From: Amphritea sp.
Lineage (GTDB): Bacteria > Pseudomonadota > Gammaproteobacteria > Pseudomonadales > Balneatricaceae
DNA length: 64,000 nt
Direction of reading: 5' to 3'
NCBI RefSeq assembly: GCF_016744155.1
Contig: NZ_JADGEW010000016.1
Span: forward strand, 30,515-94,514
The position numbers were made by a program, and so were the translations under genes. Shown one piece after another: positions 47,129 to 56,004 of this stretch. Each line of letters starts with the position of its first letter. The first letter of the stretch is position 1. The notes under the pieces were generated by a model, which was not told where the DNA came from, did no database searches, and saw only the letters and a program-made list of their open reading frames with translations.

Positions 47129-48475
47129 ATGACTAAGAATATTAATGTAAAGCTTCTGCCGAAGGATCCGGGGCCCGCCGCCTGGAATAGAATATTGCCG
47201 CCAGCGACTGAGTATCCTCAGCTTAGCGATGATATTTCTGTAGACTGGGTGGTTGTCGGTGGTGGTTTTACCGGCCTGGCAGCCGCCCGGCGGTTAAGTC
47301 AGTTGGTGGGTGATGAATCGATTGCTTTGCTGGAAGCAAGCTGTTTGGCAGATGGCCCTGCAGGACGCAATTCCGGCTTTATGATTGATCTTCCTCATGA
47401 TTTGAATTCTGAAACCTACGCTGGTGCGCAAGAGCATGATCTGCAACAGATCCGTCTGAACCGGGCGGCGATTGATTTTGCCCGTGATATGGCTCAAGAG
47501 TACGGCATGGGACCTAAAGTATTTGACCCTTGCGGTAAGGTTACTGCGGCCGGATCAACTCGGGGTGAAGGTCATATAGATAGTTACCGCAAGCATCTTG
47601 AAGCCTTGGGTGAAGAGTACCGGCTGATGAATGCGACCGATATGAAGGATTGGACGGGTATTGATTTTTACGGCCAGGGTTTATTTACCCCAGGTGCGGT
47701 GATGATTCAACCGGCGGCATTTATCCGCCAGGCTGCACAAGGGTTGAGTCCGCGGGTAAGTTTCTACGAGAAAAGCCCGGTTACCGGAATCGATATCGGT
47801 GAAGTACACCGCCTGACCACGCCTAAAGGTTCAATTAGGACGAAGAATGTGATTTTGGCTGTTAACGGTCATATTCAGTCTTTCGGTTTTTTCCCGCGTC
47901 AGCTGCTGCATGTCTTCACTTATGCCTCAATGACTCGGGCGTTAAGCCAAACTGAAGTAAAGCGATTGGGTGGCGTTAGTGATTGGGGTATCTTACCCGC
48001 CGACCCCATGGGTACAACTGTACGTAGAAGCTCAGACCTGATGGGTAGTGGGAATCGGGTGGTTGTACGTAATCATGCGACCTTGAATCAGAATATGGAA
48101 GTGAGTGAAAAAAACATCCGTGCGGCGGCGAAACTACAAGATCGGTCTTTCGCCAACCGTTTTCCAATGCTGGAAGGTGTTGAAATGGAGCATCGCTGGG
48201 GAGGGCGTCTTTGTCTATCCTGGAACTCGATGCCCGCTTTCGGTGAAGTGGAGCAGCGAGTTTGGTCGGCGGCCTGCCAGAACGGTCTGGGAACAGTCAA
48301 AGGCACGTTGTCGGGTATGATGGCGGCAGAGCAAGCGGTCTTGGGGACATCTGACATGTTAACCGAGTATCTGGACCATCAGGCACCCTCTAAATTGCCA
48401 CCCGAGCCCTTCCTTTCTTTGGGTGCTAATATCTCGATGAAATGGAAAGAGTGGCAGGCTGGGATCGAGCTGTAA
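47129..48475 (+). CDS. DAO-family FAD-dependent amine/imino-acid oxidoreductase
   Basis: 448 residues with FAD motif GGGFTG (about 42-47) and RNSGFMID as in gamma-glutamylputrescine oxidase, sarcosine oxidase and related N-methyl amine oxidases. In a betaine pathway it could remove the last N-methyl group or oxidise cis-4-hydroxy-D-proline to the pyrroline used by the DapA-like enzyme. It lies 152 bases after the aldehyde dehydrogenase, same strand. Confidence 0.85.
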   Translation: MTKNINVKLLPKDPGPAAWNRILPPATEYPQLSDDISVDWVVVGGGFTGLAAARRLSQLVGDESIALLEASCLADGPAGRNSGFMIDLPHDLNSETYAGAQEHDLQQIRLNRAAIDFARDMAQEYGMGPKVFDPCGKVTAAGSTRGEGHIDSYRKHLEALGEEYRLMNATDMKDWTGIDFYGQGLFTPGAVMIQPAAFIRQAAQGLSPRVSFYEKSPVTGIDIGEVHRLTTPKGSIRTKNVILAVNGHIQSFGFFPRQLLHVFTYASMTRALSQTEVKRLGGVSDWGILPADPMGTTVRRSSDLMGSGNRVVVRNHATLNQNMEVSEKNIRAAAKLQDRSFANRFPMLEGVEMEHRWGGRLCLSWNSMPAFGEVEQRVWSAACQNGLGTVKGTLSGMMAAEQAVLGTSDMLTEYLDHQAPSKLPPEPFLSLGANISMKWKEWQAGIEL

Positions 48476-48559
48476 TGTTAAATGATATTTCTTATAACTA
48501 TGTAGCCATTACAACCATAGTAACCATGGCAGCCTTGATAAGGTTGTCAGGAGAGACTG

Positions 48560-49669
48560 ATGAGCGAATTTAATACCTCCGATTTTATGAATCCTATGAT
48601 GACACAGACCTGGATGAATGGTCGTCATGAGGTGCGTTGCGTTAAAGTAATAGCTGAAACCCATGATGTAACAACCTTTACATTTGGTATGAGTCAGCCG
48701 GTTTTGTTCTTCTTTAAGCCAGGGCAATTTGTAACCCTGGAGCTGGAGATTGAGGGAGAGCGCGTAATGCGTTCATACACTATCTCCAGCTCTCCTTCGA
48801 TCCCCTACAGTTTCTCAATTACTGTGAAACGGGTGGTTGATGGTAAAGTATCGAACTGGCTGCATGATAATCTCAAACCCGGCGATCAGCTCGCGGTGCA
48901 TGGTCCGGTAGGGCAGTTTAACTGCATGGATTTTCCGGCGGAAAAGATATTGCTGCTCTCCGGTGGGGTCGGTATCACGCCGGTGATGTCAATGGCGCGC
49001 TGGTGGTTTGATACCGATTCCGAAGTGGATATGGTGTTTGCCCATAGCGCCCGTAGCCCGAAAGATATTATATTCGCCCGGGAACTGGAATATATGTCGA
49101 CCCGGATCGATAACTTCCAGATGCATCTGATTTGTGAGAAAACAGAGATAGGTCAGGCTTGGGGTGGCTATCGGGGTTATTTGAACCACCATATGCTGAG
49201 CCTGATCGCGCCAGACTTTATGGAACGTGAAGTGTTCTGTTGCGGCCCTGAGCCTTATATGAAAGCGATTAAATCGATGCTGCAGGATGCAGGATTTGAT
49301 ATGGATCGCTACCATGAGGAATCCTTTGGTGCGACTCCGGTTAAAGATGTTGAGCAGGCAGAGAAGCATGCCGATGCGGCAGAGATCGAAGATCTACAGC
49401 CTAAAGATATGGTGCAAGTCACCTTTACCGATGCTGGTAAAGAAGTGGCGGTGGCGCTTGGCACTAACCTGAATGAGGCGGCAATAGAAGCCGGAGTGAA
49501 TATCTCCAAAGCTTGTGGTGTTGGTATCTGCGGTGCCTGCCGGGTGAAAGTGGTATCAGGTGATTTCGAAATGGCCCAGAATGGCGGCATTTCAGAGGAA
49601 GAGATCGCACAGGGCTATGTATTATCTTGCTGTACCAGCGTAACGGGCAATATAGAGATAGACTACTAG
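48560..49669 (+). CDS. hybrid-cluster-type ferredoxin-NAD(P)H reductase, Rieske partner (GbcB-like)
   Basis: 369 residues: FAD-binding barrel with RSYTISSS, NAD-binding domain with GGVGITPVMS, and a C-terminal plant-type 2Fe-2S domain (CGVGICGAC with the fourth ligand in SCCTS near 356). GbcB and stachydrine demethylase reductases have this form and supply electrons to the Rieske oxygenase; here the oxygenase is at 41845, about 5.5 kb away on the other strand. AGGAGAG precedes the ATG. Confidence 0.9.
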   Translation: MSEFNTSDFMNPMMTQTWMNGRHEVRCVKVIAETHDVTTFTFGMSQPVLFFFKPGQFVTLELEIEGERVMRSYTISSSPSIPYSFSITVKRVVDGKVSNWLHDNLKPGDQLAVHGPVGQFNCMDFPAEKILLLSGGVGITPVMSMARWWFDTDSEVDMVFAHSARSPKDIIFARELEYMSTRIDNFQMHLICEKTEIGQAWGGYRGYLNHHMLSLIAPDFMEREVFCCGPEPYMKAIKSMLQDAGFDMDRYHEESFGATPVKDVEQAEKHADAAEIEDLQPKDMVQVTFTDAGKEVAVALGTNLNEAAIEAGVNISKACGVGICGACRVKVVSGDFEMAQNGGISEEEIAQGYVLSCCTSVTGNIEIDY

Positions 49670-49716
49670 CTGTTTCAGTTTTTGCTTTTGTCGAAGGTTC
49701 ATCGACTACTTTGATA

Positions 49717-49739
49717 CAGGGCTGCAGCCCTGTTTTTTT
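49717..49739 (+). terminator. Rho-independent terminator
   Basis: CAGGGCTGCAGCCCTG followed by seven T, directly after the reductase gene. Confidence 0.85.
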
Positions 49740-49757
49740 CGTTAACGGAATCTATAC

Positions 49758-50480
49758 ATGACTGATCACCGTAAACAGTTCTGGCTCGGGGTACGGGATT
49801 TACTGCCACTGGTCTCCGGGGTGCTGCCGTTTGGCCTGATTGCAGGTGCTACGGGGGTTTCGTTGGGGATGACGCCTGAAATGGTCATGGGTATGACGGT
49901 GCTGTTTTTCGCAGGTTCGGCACAGCTGGCCGCATATTCGCTGATTCAGGATAATGCGCCTTTTATCATTATTATGATTACCGCAGTGGTAGTGAATTTA
50001 CGCTTTGCTATCTACAGTGCGACTTTTGCACCATTGTTAGGCCCCTTAAAAAAACGCTACCGACTGCCATTGGCATATATGTTGTCGGATCAGGTCTATG
50101 GCCTTTGTTCTATGCCCGAGCAGCAACAGAAATCAGATTCTGAACGTCTCTGGTATTTGACGGGCGTAGCGGTATCAATGGCGCTGAGCTGGATACTTTC
50201 CGTGGTTTTAGGAATCGCGTTGGGTGCGAGCATACCGTCTCACTGGTCACTTGAATTCACCATTCCACTGGCCTTTCTGGCGATGTTGGTGACGACTATT
50301 AGCAATCGGCAGTTGTTTATAGTGGCGCTTATCTCCGGAAGCTGCGCGATAGGGTTCCAGCTGTTGCCTTATAATACTGGCTTCATAGTCGCTGTCGTGG
50401 CGGGGGTTAGCGCTGGTCTGTTGATACCGGGGCTATGGCAGAAATGGGTCGGCAGAAAAGGAGGCGATAGCCATGGATAA
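49758..50480 (+). CDS. azlC: AzlC-family branched-chain amino acid exporter, large subunit
   Basis: 240 residues with about eight membrane segments and the AzlC start pattern (LLPLVSGVLPFGLIAGATG). It overlaps the small AzlD partner by eight bases. AzlCD pairs export hydrophobic or modified amino acids; here a product or analogue of the neighbouring pathway could be the substrate. Confidence 0.88.
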   Translation: MTDHRKQFWLGVRDLLPLVSGVLPFGLIAGATGVSLGMTPEMVMGMTVLFFAGSAQLAAYSLIQDNAPFIIIMITAVVVNLRFAIYSATFAPLLGPLKKRYRLPLAYMLSDQVYGLCSMPEQQQKSDSERLWYLTGVAVSMALSWILSVVLGIALGASIPSHWSLEFTIPLAFLAMLVTTISNRQLFIVALISGSCAIGFQLLPYNTGFIVAVVAGVSAGLLIPGLWQKWVGRKGGDSHG

Positions 50481-50802
50481 CCTCACCCTCTGGATGCTGT
50501 TTTTTGCCGTAGGACTAGGTACTTTTTTGGTGCGGCTCTCTTTTATCCAGTTGCATGGTAGTACCGAAGCACTGATTCAGCGCAGTAAAAATGTTCTGAT
50601 GTTGCTGCCGCCGGCAATTCTGGCAGCACTCTGTATCCCAGCCATAGTGTTTTCCCGTCCGGTTACCGAATATCAGGTTGATCCAGTGCAGTTATTGGCA
50701 GCCGCAGTGACTATCTTGATCGCGAAATTTAGTCGTAGTGTCTTCTGGCCGGTGGTGGGAGGAATGTTATGTTTATGGCTGCTACGCATTCTTAGTAGCT
50801 AG
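50473..50802 (+). CDS. azlD: AzlD-family small subunit
   Basis: 109 residues, about four membrane helices, with FLVRLSFIQLHG near the start as in AzlD. Its ATG overlaps azlC, a normal arrangement for this pair. The 237 bases after it show no gene or clear signal. Confidence 0.87.
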   Translation: MDNLTLWMLFFAVGLGTFLVRLSFIQLHGSTEALIQRSKNVLMLLPPAILAALCIPAIVFSRPVTEYQVDPVQLLAAAVTILIAKFSRSVFWPVVGGMLCLWLLRILSS

Positions 50803-51039
50803 AACCACCGAACAAGTAAGCTGGCTAGAGCGTCGCTTAGCGACACGCCTGTGACTATAAAAAGCGTAAAATCGTTCTTTCATAGCCGAGCGCAGTGTTT
50901 GAAGGTATCGCTTTGTAAGCGGGCCGCTTCATAAGTACCGGCTATTGTGGAAAACGTTAGCAGGCTACAGCGGGTACCTCGCCGGGATAGAATGTTGATA
51001 TGTTGGGGATGCCTTACAGGGTATTAAACCGGGTGAATT

Positions 51040-51981
51040 ATGCAACATGAATTGACAAATTTACCACCACTGACGGCGTTACGAACCTTTGAAGCGGCGG
51101 CGCGGCATTGCAGCTTCAAACAAGCGGCGGGTGAGTTATGCGTCACTCAGGCAGCGGTGAGTCGGCAGATCAGACAGTTGGAAGAACGGCTGGGGGTCAA
51201 CCTGTTTCTACGCAGTCATCGCCGGGTCGATCTGACAGAACAGGGGCGTCAACTGTTTCAGACGGTGAACCGATCACTGGTCGATATCGCCACCACTACC
51301 CGGGAAATTCAATCTGATTCTAGCCTGAATTATCTTAATCTGTATGCCACCAGTTCTTTCTCGCGATTGTGGCTGGTACCGCGACTTAGCCAGTTGCGCA
51401 GGGCGCATCCAGAGATTCACCTGCACCTGATCAGCGTAGAAGAAAGCCCGGCAATGGCGGATAAATTTGATGCCGGTATTACCCTTGGGTTGGAGGATAA
51501 TGCGGGTTATCAGTCTGACTTTCTTTTTTCAGAGAAGGTTTTTCCTGTCTGTACGCCGGCGTTTATTGAAGCCAATCCGGCTGCTTGCACCCTAGAGGGG
51601 TTGATGCAACAACCACTGCTTGAGCTGGATGCTAAGTTCTGGAACGCGAAATGGTGGTCTGCGGTGGACTGGCCATTCTGGTTAGACCAACAAGGCCTGG
51701 GCGCTAAAGCGGTAACCGCTGAGATGTCTTTCAGCCATTTCCCAATGCTGCTGGATGCGGTATTACAGGATGTGGGTGTCGGTCTTGGTTGGTGTCATTT
51801 GGTGCAGAATCTATTAGATGAAGGGCAGCTGATTCGCCCGGTGAGAGAAAGCTATTCGGCACCAGGGCGAAAACATTATTTTGTCTGTCGGAATGATCTG
51901 GTGGATAAGCCAGAGATAAAGTTATTACGTCGCTGGCTGCTGGAACAAACCGCGATTTTCAGAACTGAAGAGCTTATCTAA
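51040..51981 (+). CDS. LysR-family regulator, GcvA-like
   Basis: 313 residues; winged helix LTALRTFEAAARHCSF and QAAVSRQIRQLEERLG, then an effector domain. Close in type to the regulator at 43342. It is convergent with the two short-chain dehydrogenases; it may act on AzlCD or on them. Confidence 0.88.
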   Translation: MQHELTNLPPLTALRTFEAAARHCSFKQAAGELCVTQAAVSRQIRQLEERLGVNLFLRSHRRVDLTEQGRQLFQTVNRSLVDIATTTREIQSDSSLNYLNLYATSSFSRLWLVPRLSQLRRAHPEIHLHLISVEESPAMADKFDAGITLGLEDNAGYQSDFLFSEKVFPVCTPAFIEANPAACTLEGLMQQPLLELDAKFWNAKWWSAVDWPFWLDQQGLGAKAVTAEMSFSHFPMLLDAVLQDVGVGLGWCHLVQNLLDEGQLIRPVRESYSAPGRKHYFVCRNDLVDKPEIKLLRRWLLEQTAIFRTEELI

Positions 51982-52006
51982 AAGCTCAGCCTGGACTTCT
52001 TTTCAT

Positions 52007-52041
52007 AAAAAAAACCGGTAATTCTTATTACCAGTTTTTTT
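52007..52041. terminator. bidirectional terminator
   Basis: GGTAAT-TCTT-ATTACC with A and T runs on the two sides, between the LysR gene and the convergent dehydrogenase genes. Confidence 0.8.
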
Positions 52042-52052
52042 ATGACTGAAAA

Positions 52053-52808
52053 TTAGAAAGGCAAAGGTAACTTAGCCGTCCTGCCGCCATCAACAACGAA
52101 GGTTTGTCCGGTTACAAAACCGGCCTCAGCAGACGCCAGAAACGCCACCATATTGCCGATATCTGATGGTTCACCGGTGCGTCCGATCGGGTGCATGGCA
52201 TGCAGATCCTGTCGGGCTTGCTGTGGGTCATCCTGAGCATTGATGTAGTCATTGCTTAGGTCTGAGTTGATCCAGCCTGGAGCGATAGTATTACAACGAA
52301 TCCCGTCCTTACCCAGATCCACTGCCAGGGCGCGGGTGAAGCCATGAACGCCAGCTTTTGAGCCACAGTAGGCGGCATGGTAAGGGTTAGCGCCGATGCC
52401 TTCGATAGAACCGATATTGATGATGCTGGCAGCACCTTTGGCTCGCATCTGTTCCAGTACTGCTTTGGCAAGGAATACCGGTGCCCGCATATTGACGATC
52501 ATCATCCGGTCCCAGCTTGCTTCATCCATGTCCTCGATGTGCTGCTCGAACATAAAGCCGGCATTGTTTACCAGAATATCGGTGCCACCTAACTCAGCAG
52601 CTGTTGCAGCGATCTGATAAGGAGCGTCTTTTTCCATCAGATCAGACTGTATAAAAAAGACATTCTCTTGACTGCTCAATTCAACATCCAGGGCCTGGCG
52701 CTGGGCGATCAGTACTTTGGCGCCTGCGGCCAGTAGCCTTTCAGTGATACCACGACCGATACCCCGGCCTCCGCCTGTGACGATGGCGAGTTTATTTTGT
52801 AAATTCAT
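52053..52808 (-). CDS. short-chain dehydrogenase/reductase 1
   Basis: 251 residues, classical SDR with TGGGRGIG, NNAG and the YxxxK pair in YCGSK, and a Ser in the strand before it. It is second in a two-gene operon, nine bases after the other SDR. The likely substrate is a small hydroxy compound; no further assignment is possible. Confidence 0.88.
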   Translation of the reverse strand: MNLQNKLAIVTGGGRGIGRGITERLLAAGAKVLIAQRQALDVELSSQENVFFIQSDLMEKDAPYQIAATAAELGGTDILVNNAGFMFEQHIEDMDEASWDRMMIVNMRAPVFLAKAVLEQMRAKGAASIINIGSIEGIGANPYHAAYCGSKAGVHGFTRALAVDLGKDGIRCNTIAPGWINSDLSNDYINAQDDPQQARQDLHAMHPIGRTGEPSDIGNMVAFLASAEAGFVTGQTFVVDGGRTAKLPLPF

Positions 52809-52817
52809 TCTAAATCC

Positions 52818-53585
52818 TCAACCGGATACCGGTTTTGCTCCGGTTACTTCAATGGTTTCACCGGCGATATAGCGGGACTGGTCTGAAGCTAGAAACGCGA
52901 TCACATCGGCGATATCTTCTGGCTCGGCAATACGGCCCAAAGGTACCGTCTTATTCAGTTCTTCCACTGCCTTATCAGGATCAAGGCCGCGGCGTTCAAA
53001 GCCGCTACGGATCATCGGTGTATTGATCTCGTGGGGGCAGACCGCATTTACCCGGATTTGCAGTGGTGCACAATCACGGCCCAGGTTTTTGGTCAGTGCC
53101 GCGACTGCGCCTTTACTGGTGCAATAGGCAACGTGGGCAGGACCCGGATGGGTGCCCCAGACGGAAGAGGTATTAACGATGGCGCCTCCACCGCGCTTAT
53201 TCATATGAGGGATAGCCGCACGGCATAGGTAGAAGACCGCATTGAGGTTGACGTCCATTGCCAGAGACCACATATCATCAGTGGTTTCCTCTATGGTGCC
53301 CCGTGGAATGATACCGGCATTGTTAAGTAAAATATCAACACCGCCAAAGGTCTCGACAGTGGCTTCGATTAGCTGAGCGCAGTAGTTCTTATCTCGCAGG
53401 TCACCGGCATAAAAGGCAACTTCAGCGCCTGTCTTACGGGTCTCTTCTGCAACTTCACGACAAGTGGCTTCGTCCATATCGGCAATCATGACGCGCGCCC
53501 CTTCGCTGGCAAACAGCTTTACCAGAGTGCGGCCAACGCCACCGGCACCTCCAGTGATCACAGTAATCTGATTTTCGAATCGCAT
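52818..53585 (-). CDS. short-chain dehydrogenase/reductase 2
   Basis: 255 residues, classical SDR with TGGAGGVG, NNAG, NTSSVWG and YCTSK. First gene of the SDR pair. The two SDRs are clearly different from each other, so they may act on successive or alternative substrates rather than being a recent duplication. Confidence 0.88.
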   Translation of the reverse strand: MRFENQITVITGGAGGVGRTLVKLFASEGARVMIADMDEATCREVAEETRKTGAEVAFYAGDLRDKNYCAQLIEATVETFGGVDILLNNAGIIPRGTIEETTDDMWSLAMDVNLNAVFYLCRAAIPHMNKRGGGAIVNTSSVWGTHPGPAHVAYCTSKGAVAALTKNLGRDCAPLQIRVNAVCPHEINTPMIRSGFERRGLDPDKAVEELNKTVPLGRIAEPEDIADVIAFLASDQSRYIAGETIEVTGAKPVSG

Positions 53586-53787
53586 TATTTTTATCCTCGT
53601 TAATCGCAGTGCTCAGGTTTGATACAGCCGATGATGCAATAACGGAGATACAGGGGACAAACGATCTTTAGTGAGCTTTCAGGTAACTTTTAGTTAAGTA
53701 AAGGCTAACCGTGGCGCAGGGGCTAGAACCGCCACACAAATTCGACTAGTGGTACTAAAAGTTTTGTATGAATTGCTACAATATGTA

Positions 53788-53827
53788 GCAGTAGTTAGCG
53801 GTAGTTAGCGGTAGTTAGCAGTAATTT
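53788..53827. repeat. 10-bp tandem repeat, four units
   Basis: Units GCAGTAGTTA, GCGGTAGTTA, GCGGTAGTTA and GCAGTAATTT run head to tail, one per helical turn. They are 200 bases upstream of the SDR operon and could be iterated protein sites or simple-sequence slippage. Confidence 0.8.
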
Positions 53828-54002
53828 TATTGCTGAGAGTTATCCATACCGCTTAGTAATCCGCTGTCTGGTCGTGGATTAGTGGGGTGTTGCATGTGAT
53901 CAATTAGATGGTGCTTTTGCAGGCTATCATTGAAATAACTAAGCGCTGGTCAATCCACTATTAGAGTGTTCAGACAAAGCTAACCGACTAGCTGAAGGCT
54001 TG

Positions 54003-54191
54003 TCAGAGTAGTAGTTTTTTGCCTGTTCTTTGTTGCGGCCCCTGCATTCGTGGGATGCCACTGAAACCGGAAGGAAGCACGGTAATCCTACCGCCTTGTT
54101 GCAGAAACTGGCTGGTTTGATTATGAATAGTTTCGTGGGTTTCATGGGCCGGAGATGGCTTTGGAATGTTTCGCTGACGCAGGGCTTTCAT
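54003..54191 (-). CDS. possible small protein
   Basis: 62 codons with ATG at 54191 and GAGAG about nine bases upstream. The centre reads FLQQGGRITVLPSG, a pattern (a helix, then GGxI) seen in small proteins such as SutA-like regulators and other short proteobacterial proteins. No neighbour supports it; it might be a real small regulator or chance. Confidence 0.4.
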   Translation of the reverse strand: MKALRQRNIPKPSPAHETHETIHNQTSQFLQQGGRITVLPSGFSGIPRMQGPQQRTGKKLLL

Positions 54192-54386
54192 CTCTATCTC
54201 TCACAGTTTTTGTTCAGGGCTAAAAAAGTATAGGAGAAGATTTTTGGATTGCTCAATAAATAACCAAAAGAGTTCTATATTAGGATTTATCTAATTAGGT
54301 TTGAGTGAGTTGTTTCCTGATGTTGACTGACAAAGAGGTCTTTGACCGAAGTCTGTTTAGGTTCTTTCTCTGCTGCTCAGAAAGGC

Positions 54387-54434
54387 TTGACAGTTAAGGG
54401 CTTGGAGGGCATTTTTAGTTAAACGTCTATTTAA
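54387..54434 (+). promoter_or_regulatory. betI promoter and probable BetI operator
   Basis: A perfect -35 TTGACA (54387-54392), a weak -10 at 54410-54415 after 17 bases, and overlapping it a 24-bp element (54411-54434) that matches the element at 63884-63907 at 19 positions. A second palindrome ATTTAGCTAAAT (54443-54454) overlaps the start codon. Confidence 0.65.
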
Positions 54435-54452
54435 ATATATGGATTTAGCTAA

Positions 54453-55034
54453 ATGCCTAAAGTTGGAATGCCTGAAATCAGGAAACCGCAGTTAATTAAC
54501 GCGACGATGGAGGCCATTAACGCTGTTGGTTTACAGAAAGCCAGTGTGGTAATGATTAGTAGCTATGCAGGTGTTTCTCCGGCCATTATTAACCATTACT
54601 TTGGTGGAAAAAGTGGCTTACTTGAGGCGACGATGCGTTCGGTTCTGAAACAGCTGTCTGAAGGGGTAAAGAGCCGTCTGCAAGAGGTGGGCCCGGACGA
54701 TGCAGTAGCGCGAATTCAGGCGATAGTCGGCGGTAATTTCTCTTCTGATCAGATGGACAGTAAAGTTGTTAAAACCTGGTTGGCATTCTGGTCTCAGTCG
54801 ATGCACGATGAAGCGTTGTTTCGTCTGCAGCGGGTTAATGAAAAGCGCTTGCTTTCACATCTGTTACTGGAGCTTAAAAAGGTATTGCCTGCAGAAAAAG
54901 CGCTTTTTGCCGCGCAGGGTATTGCAGCACTAATCGATGGTATCTGGTTAAGAGGTGCACTATCGCCACAGGGTATTAATGCTGAACTGGCCCAACGAAT
55001 GATTACTGACTATCTGAAGCTTCAGCTAGCTTAA
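54453..55034 (+). CDS. betI: TetR-family choline-responsive repressor BetI
   Basis: 193 residues. The N-terminus [15 protein letters not shown] and the helix-turn-helix ending in [17 protein letters not shown] match BetI closely. BetI represses choline-oxidation genes in the absence of choline. Here it is on its own, 8.7 kb from betB and on the other strand, whereas it usually heads the betIBA operon. Confidence 0.93.
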   Translation: MPKVGMPEIRKPQLINATMEAINAVGLQKASVVMISSYAGVSPAIINHYFGGKSGLLEATMRSVLKQLSEGVKSRLQEVGPDDAVARIQAIVGGNFSSDQMDSKVVKTWLAFWSQSMHDEALFRLQRVNEKRLLSHLLLELKKVLPAEKALFAAQGIAALIDGIWLRGALSPQGINAELAQRMITDYLKLQLA

Positions 55035-55066
55035 TAGCCTTCCTGCATTACATGCAAAGCGTAAAA

Positions 55067-55094
55067 AAAGACCCCGGTAATAACCGGGGTCTTT
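55067..55094. terminator. terminator in the betI/porin convergent gap
   Basis: AAAGACCCCGGT-AATA-ACCGGGGTCTTT; seven T follow on the minus strand, so it mainly ends the porin transcript. On the plus strand it can end betI. Confidence 0.85.
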
Positions 55095-55101
55095 GCCATT
55101 C

Positions 55102-55137
55102 ACATATACAGCCCTGAAGGGGTAGAACTGTATATGT
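55102..55137. other. second hairpin in the same gap
   Basis: ACATATACAG pairs with CTGTATATGT around a small CCCT-GA-AGGG hairpin. Without a T tract it is not a terminator; it may shield the porin mRNA 3' end. Confidence 0.45.
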
Positions 55138-55157
55138 ATCCTTAAAATAAAATTCTA

Positions 55158-55877
55158 TTAAAAGGTACGGCTGATGCTGAGTACGGCACGGGCATCGGCG
55201 ATATCTTCCCAGTAGTCTTTGTCGATATTGGTGTCCGTATAGCCAAGAGACAGATCAAATCCGGCAACGCTTTTCGCTACAGACAGGCCCCAGTGATTAT
55301 AGGAATCGTCATCCGCATTAGGGCCATAGTAAGCAGCGCCCTTGTCATCCAGAAGTTTGGTGTGTGACGCGTCCAGGGTCAGGCTAAATTCTTCAGGCAG
55401 ACTGATGGTATGGCTAAGAGTGACAACGACTGAATTGCCCACATCGCCGAAGTAGTTATCTGAGTAAAGCACTTTAGCGGTAGTGTTTTCTTTGAAAGTC
55501 ACCGCGCCATAGACTTCGCCGTAATTGAATTCAGCGCCATCATCGTCGGCACCCGGGTAAGTGTAGAATGCATAACCCAGATCAAAGCCGAAGTCGTCAT
55601 TGATGCTGCCCGCATAACCTGCATAGTAATCTATCTCTACTTCAGCGCTGCTGTAGCCTACTTCATCCAGTCCAGAAGCCCAGACACCGGCATAGAAACC
55701 TGCATCGTTGTACCAATCGACACTACCTTGCAGGGTCGCGTCGCCATCGGTGCTGCTGACGCCGTTATAAACGTAATCAGATACCAGCGTTGCCGTTGCT
55801 GAAATATCAGCATGGGCCTGCAATGCGAAGCTTGCAGATGAAATTATTACAGTTGTGGATAGAATTTTTTTTAACAT
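55158..55877 (-). CDS. TorF-family putative porin
   Basis: 239 residues with a signal peptide (cleavage near AHAD), alternating beta strands and a C-terminal Phe (SISRTF). The pattern SATATLVSDYVYNGVSSTDG is typical of the family known by its 200-240-residue barrels. It lies at the end of the choline gene series with a 127-base gap, so it may carry choline across the outer membrane. Confidence 0.82.
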   Translation of the reverse strand: MLKKILSTTVIISSASFALQAHADISATATLVSDYVYNGVSSTDGDATLQGSVDWYNDAGFYAGVWASGLDEVGYSSAEVEIDYYAGYAGSINDDFGFDLGYAFYTYPGADDDGAEFNYGEVYGAVTFKENTTAKVLYSDNYFGDVGNSVVVTLSHTISLPEEFSLTLDASHTKLLDDKGAAYYGPNADDDSYNHWGLSVAKSVAGFDLSLGYTDTNIDKDYWEDIADARAVLSISRTF

Positions 55878-56004
55878 GTTTAATCCTCAAGATTAGGATA
55901 TTTTTATTCCCTTCTTCGGCATATTTCCGAATTTTGGGCAGAGTTTGTCCGCTGCTTGACGAATCAGGCAGAGACCAGAACGGGGTTAGAGTTTGTGCGT
56001 CAGA

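Larger units (their letters stand above)
53586..54452. other. 867-base intergenic region
   Basis: Between the SDR operon and betI. It contains a hairpin GTGGCG-N13-CGCCAC (53711-53735), a four-unit 10-bp repeat (53788-53827), a possible small minus-strand gene (54003-54191) and the betI promoter. I see no transposase or tRNA remnant. Confidence 0.6.

Noticed and set aside
48497..48521. ACTATG-N13-CATAGT inverted repeat before the reductase gene
   Set aside because: Short arms and a long spacer with no second copy elsewhere; not enough to call an operator.
54443..54454. ATTTAGCTAAAT palindrome at the betI start as the main BetI operator
   Set aside because: It has no counterpart upstream of betB, whereas the 24-bp element has one; it may be incidental in an AT-rich stretch.
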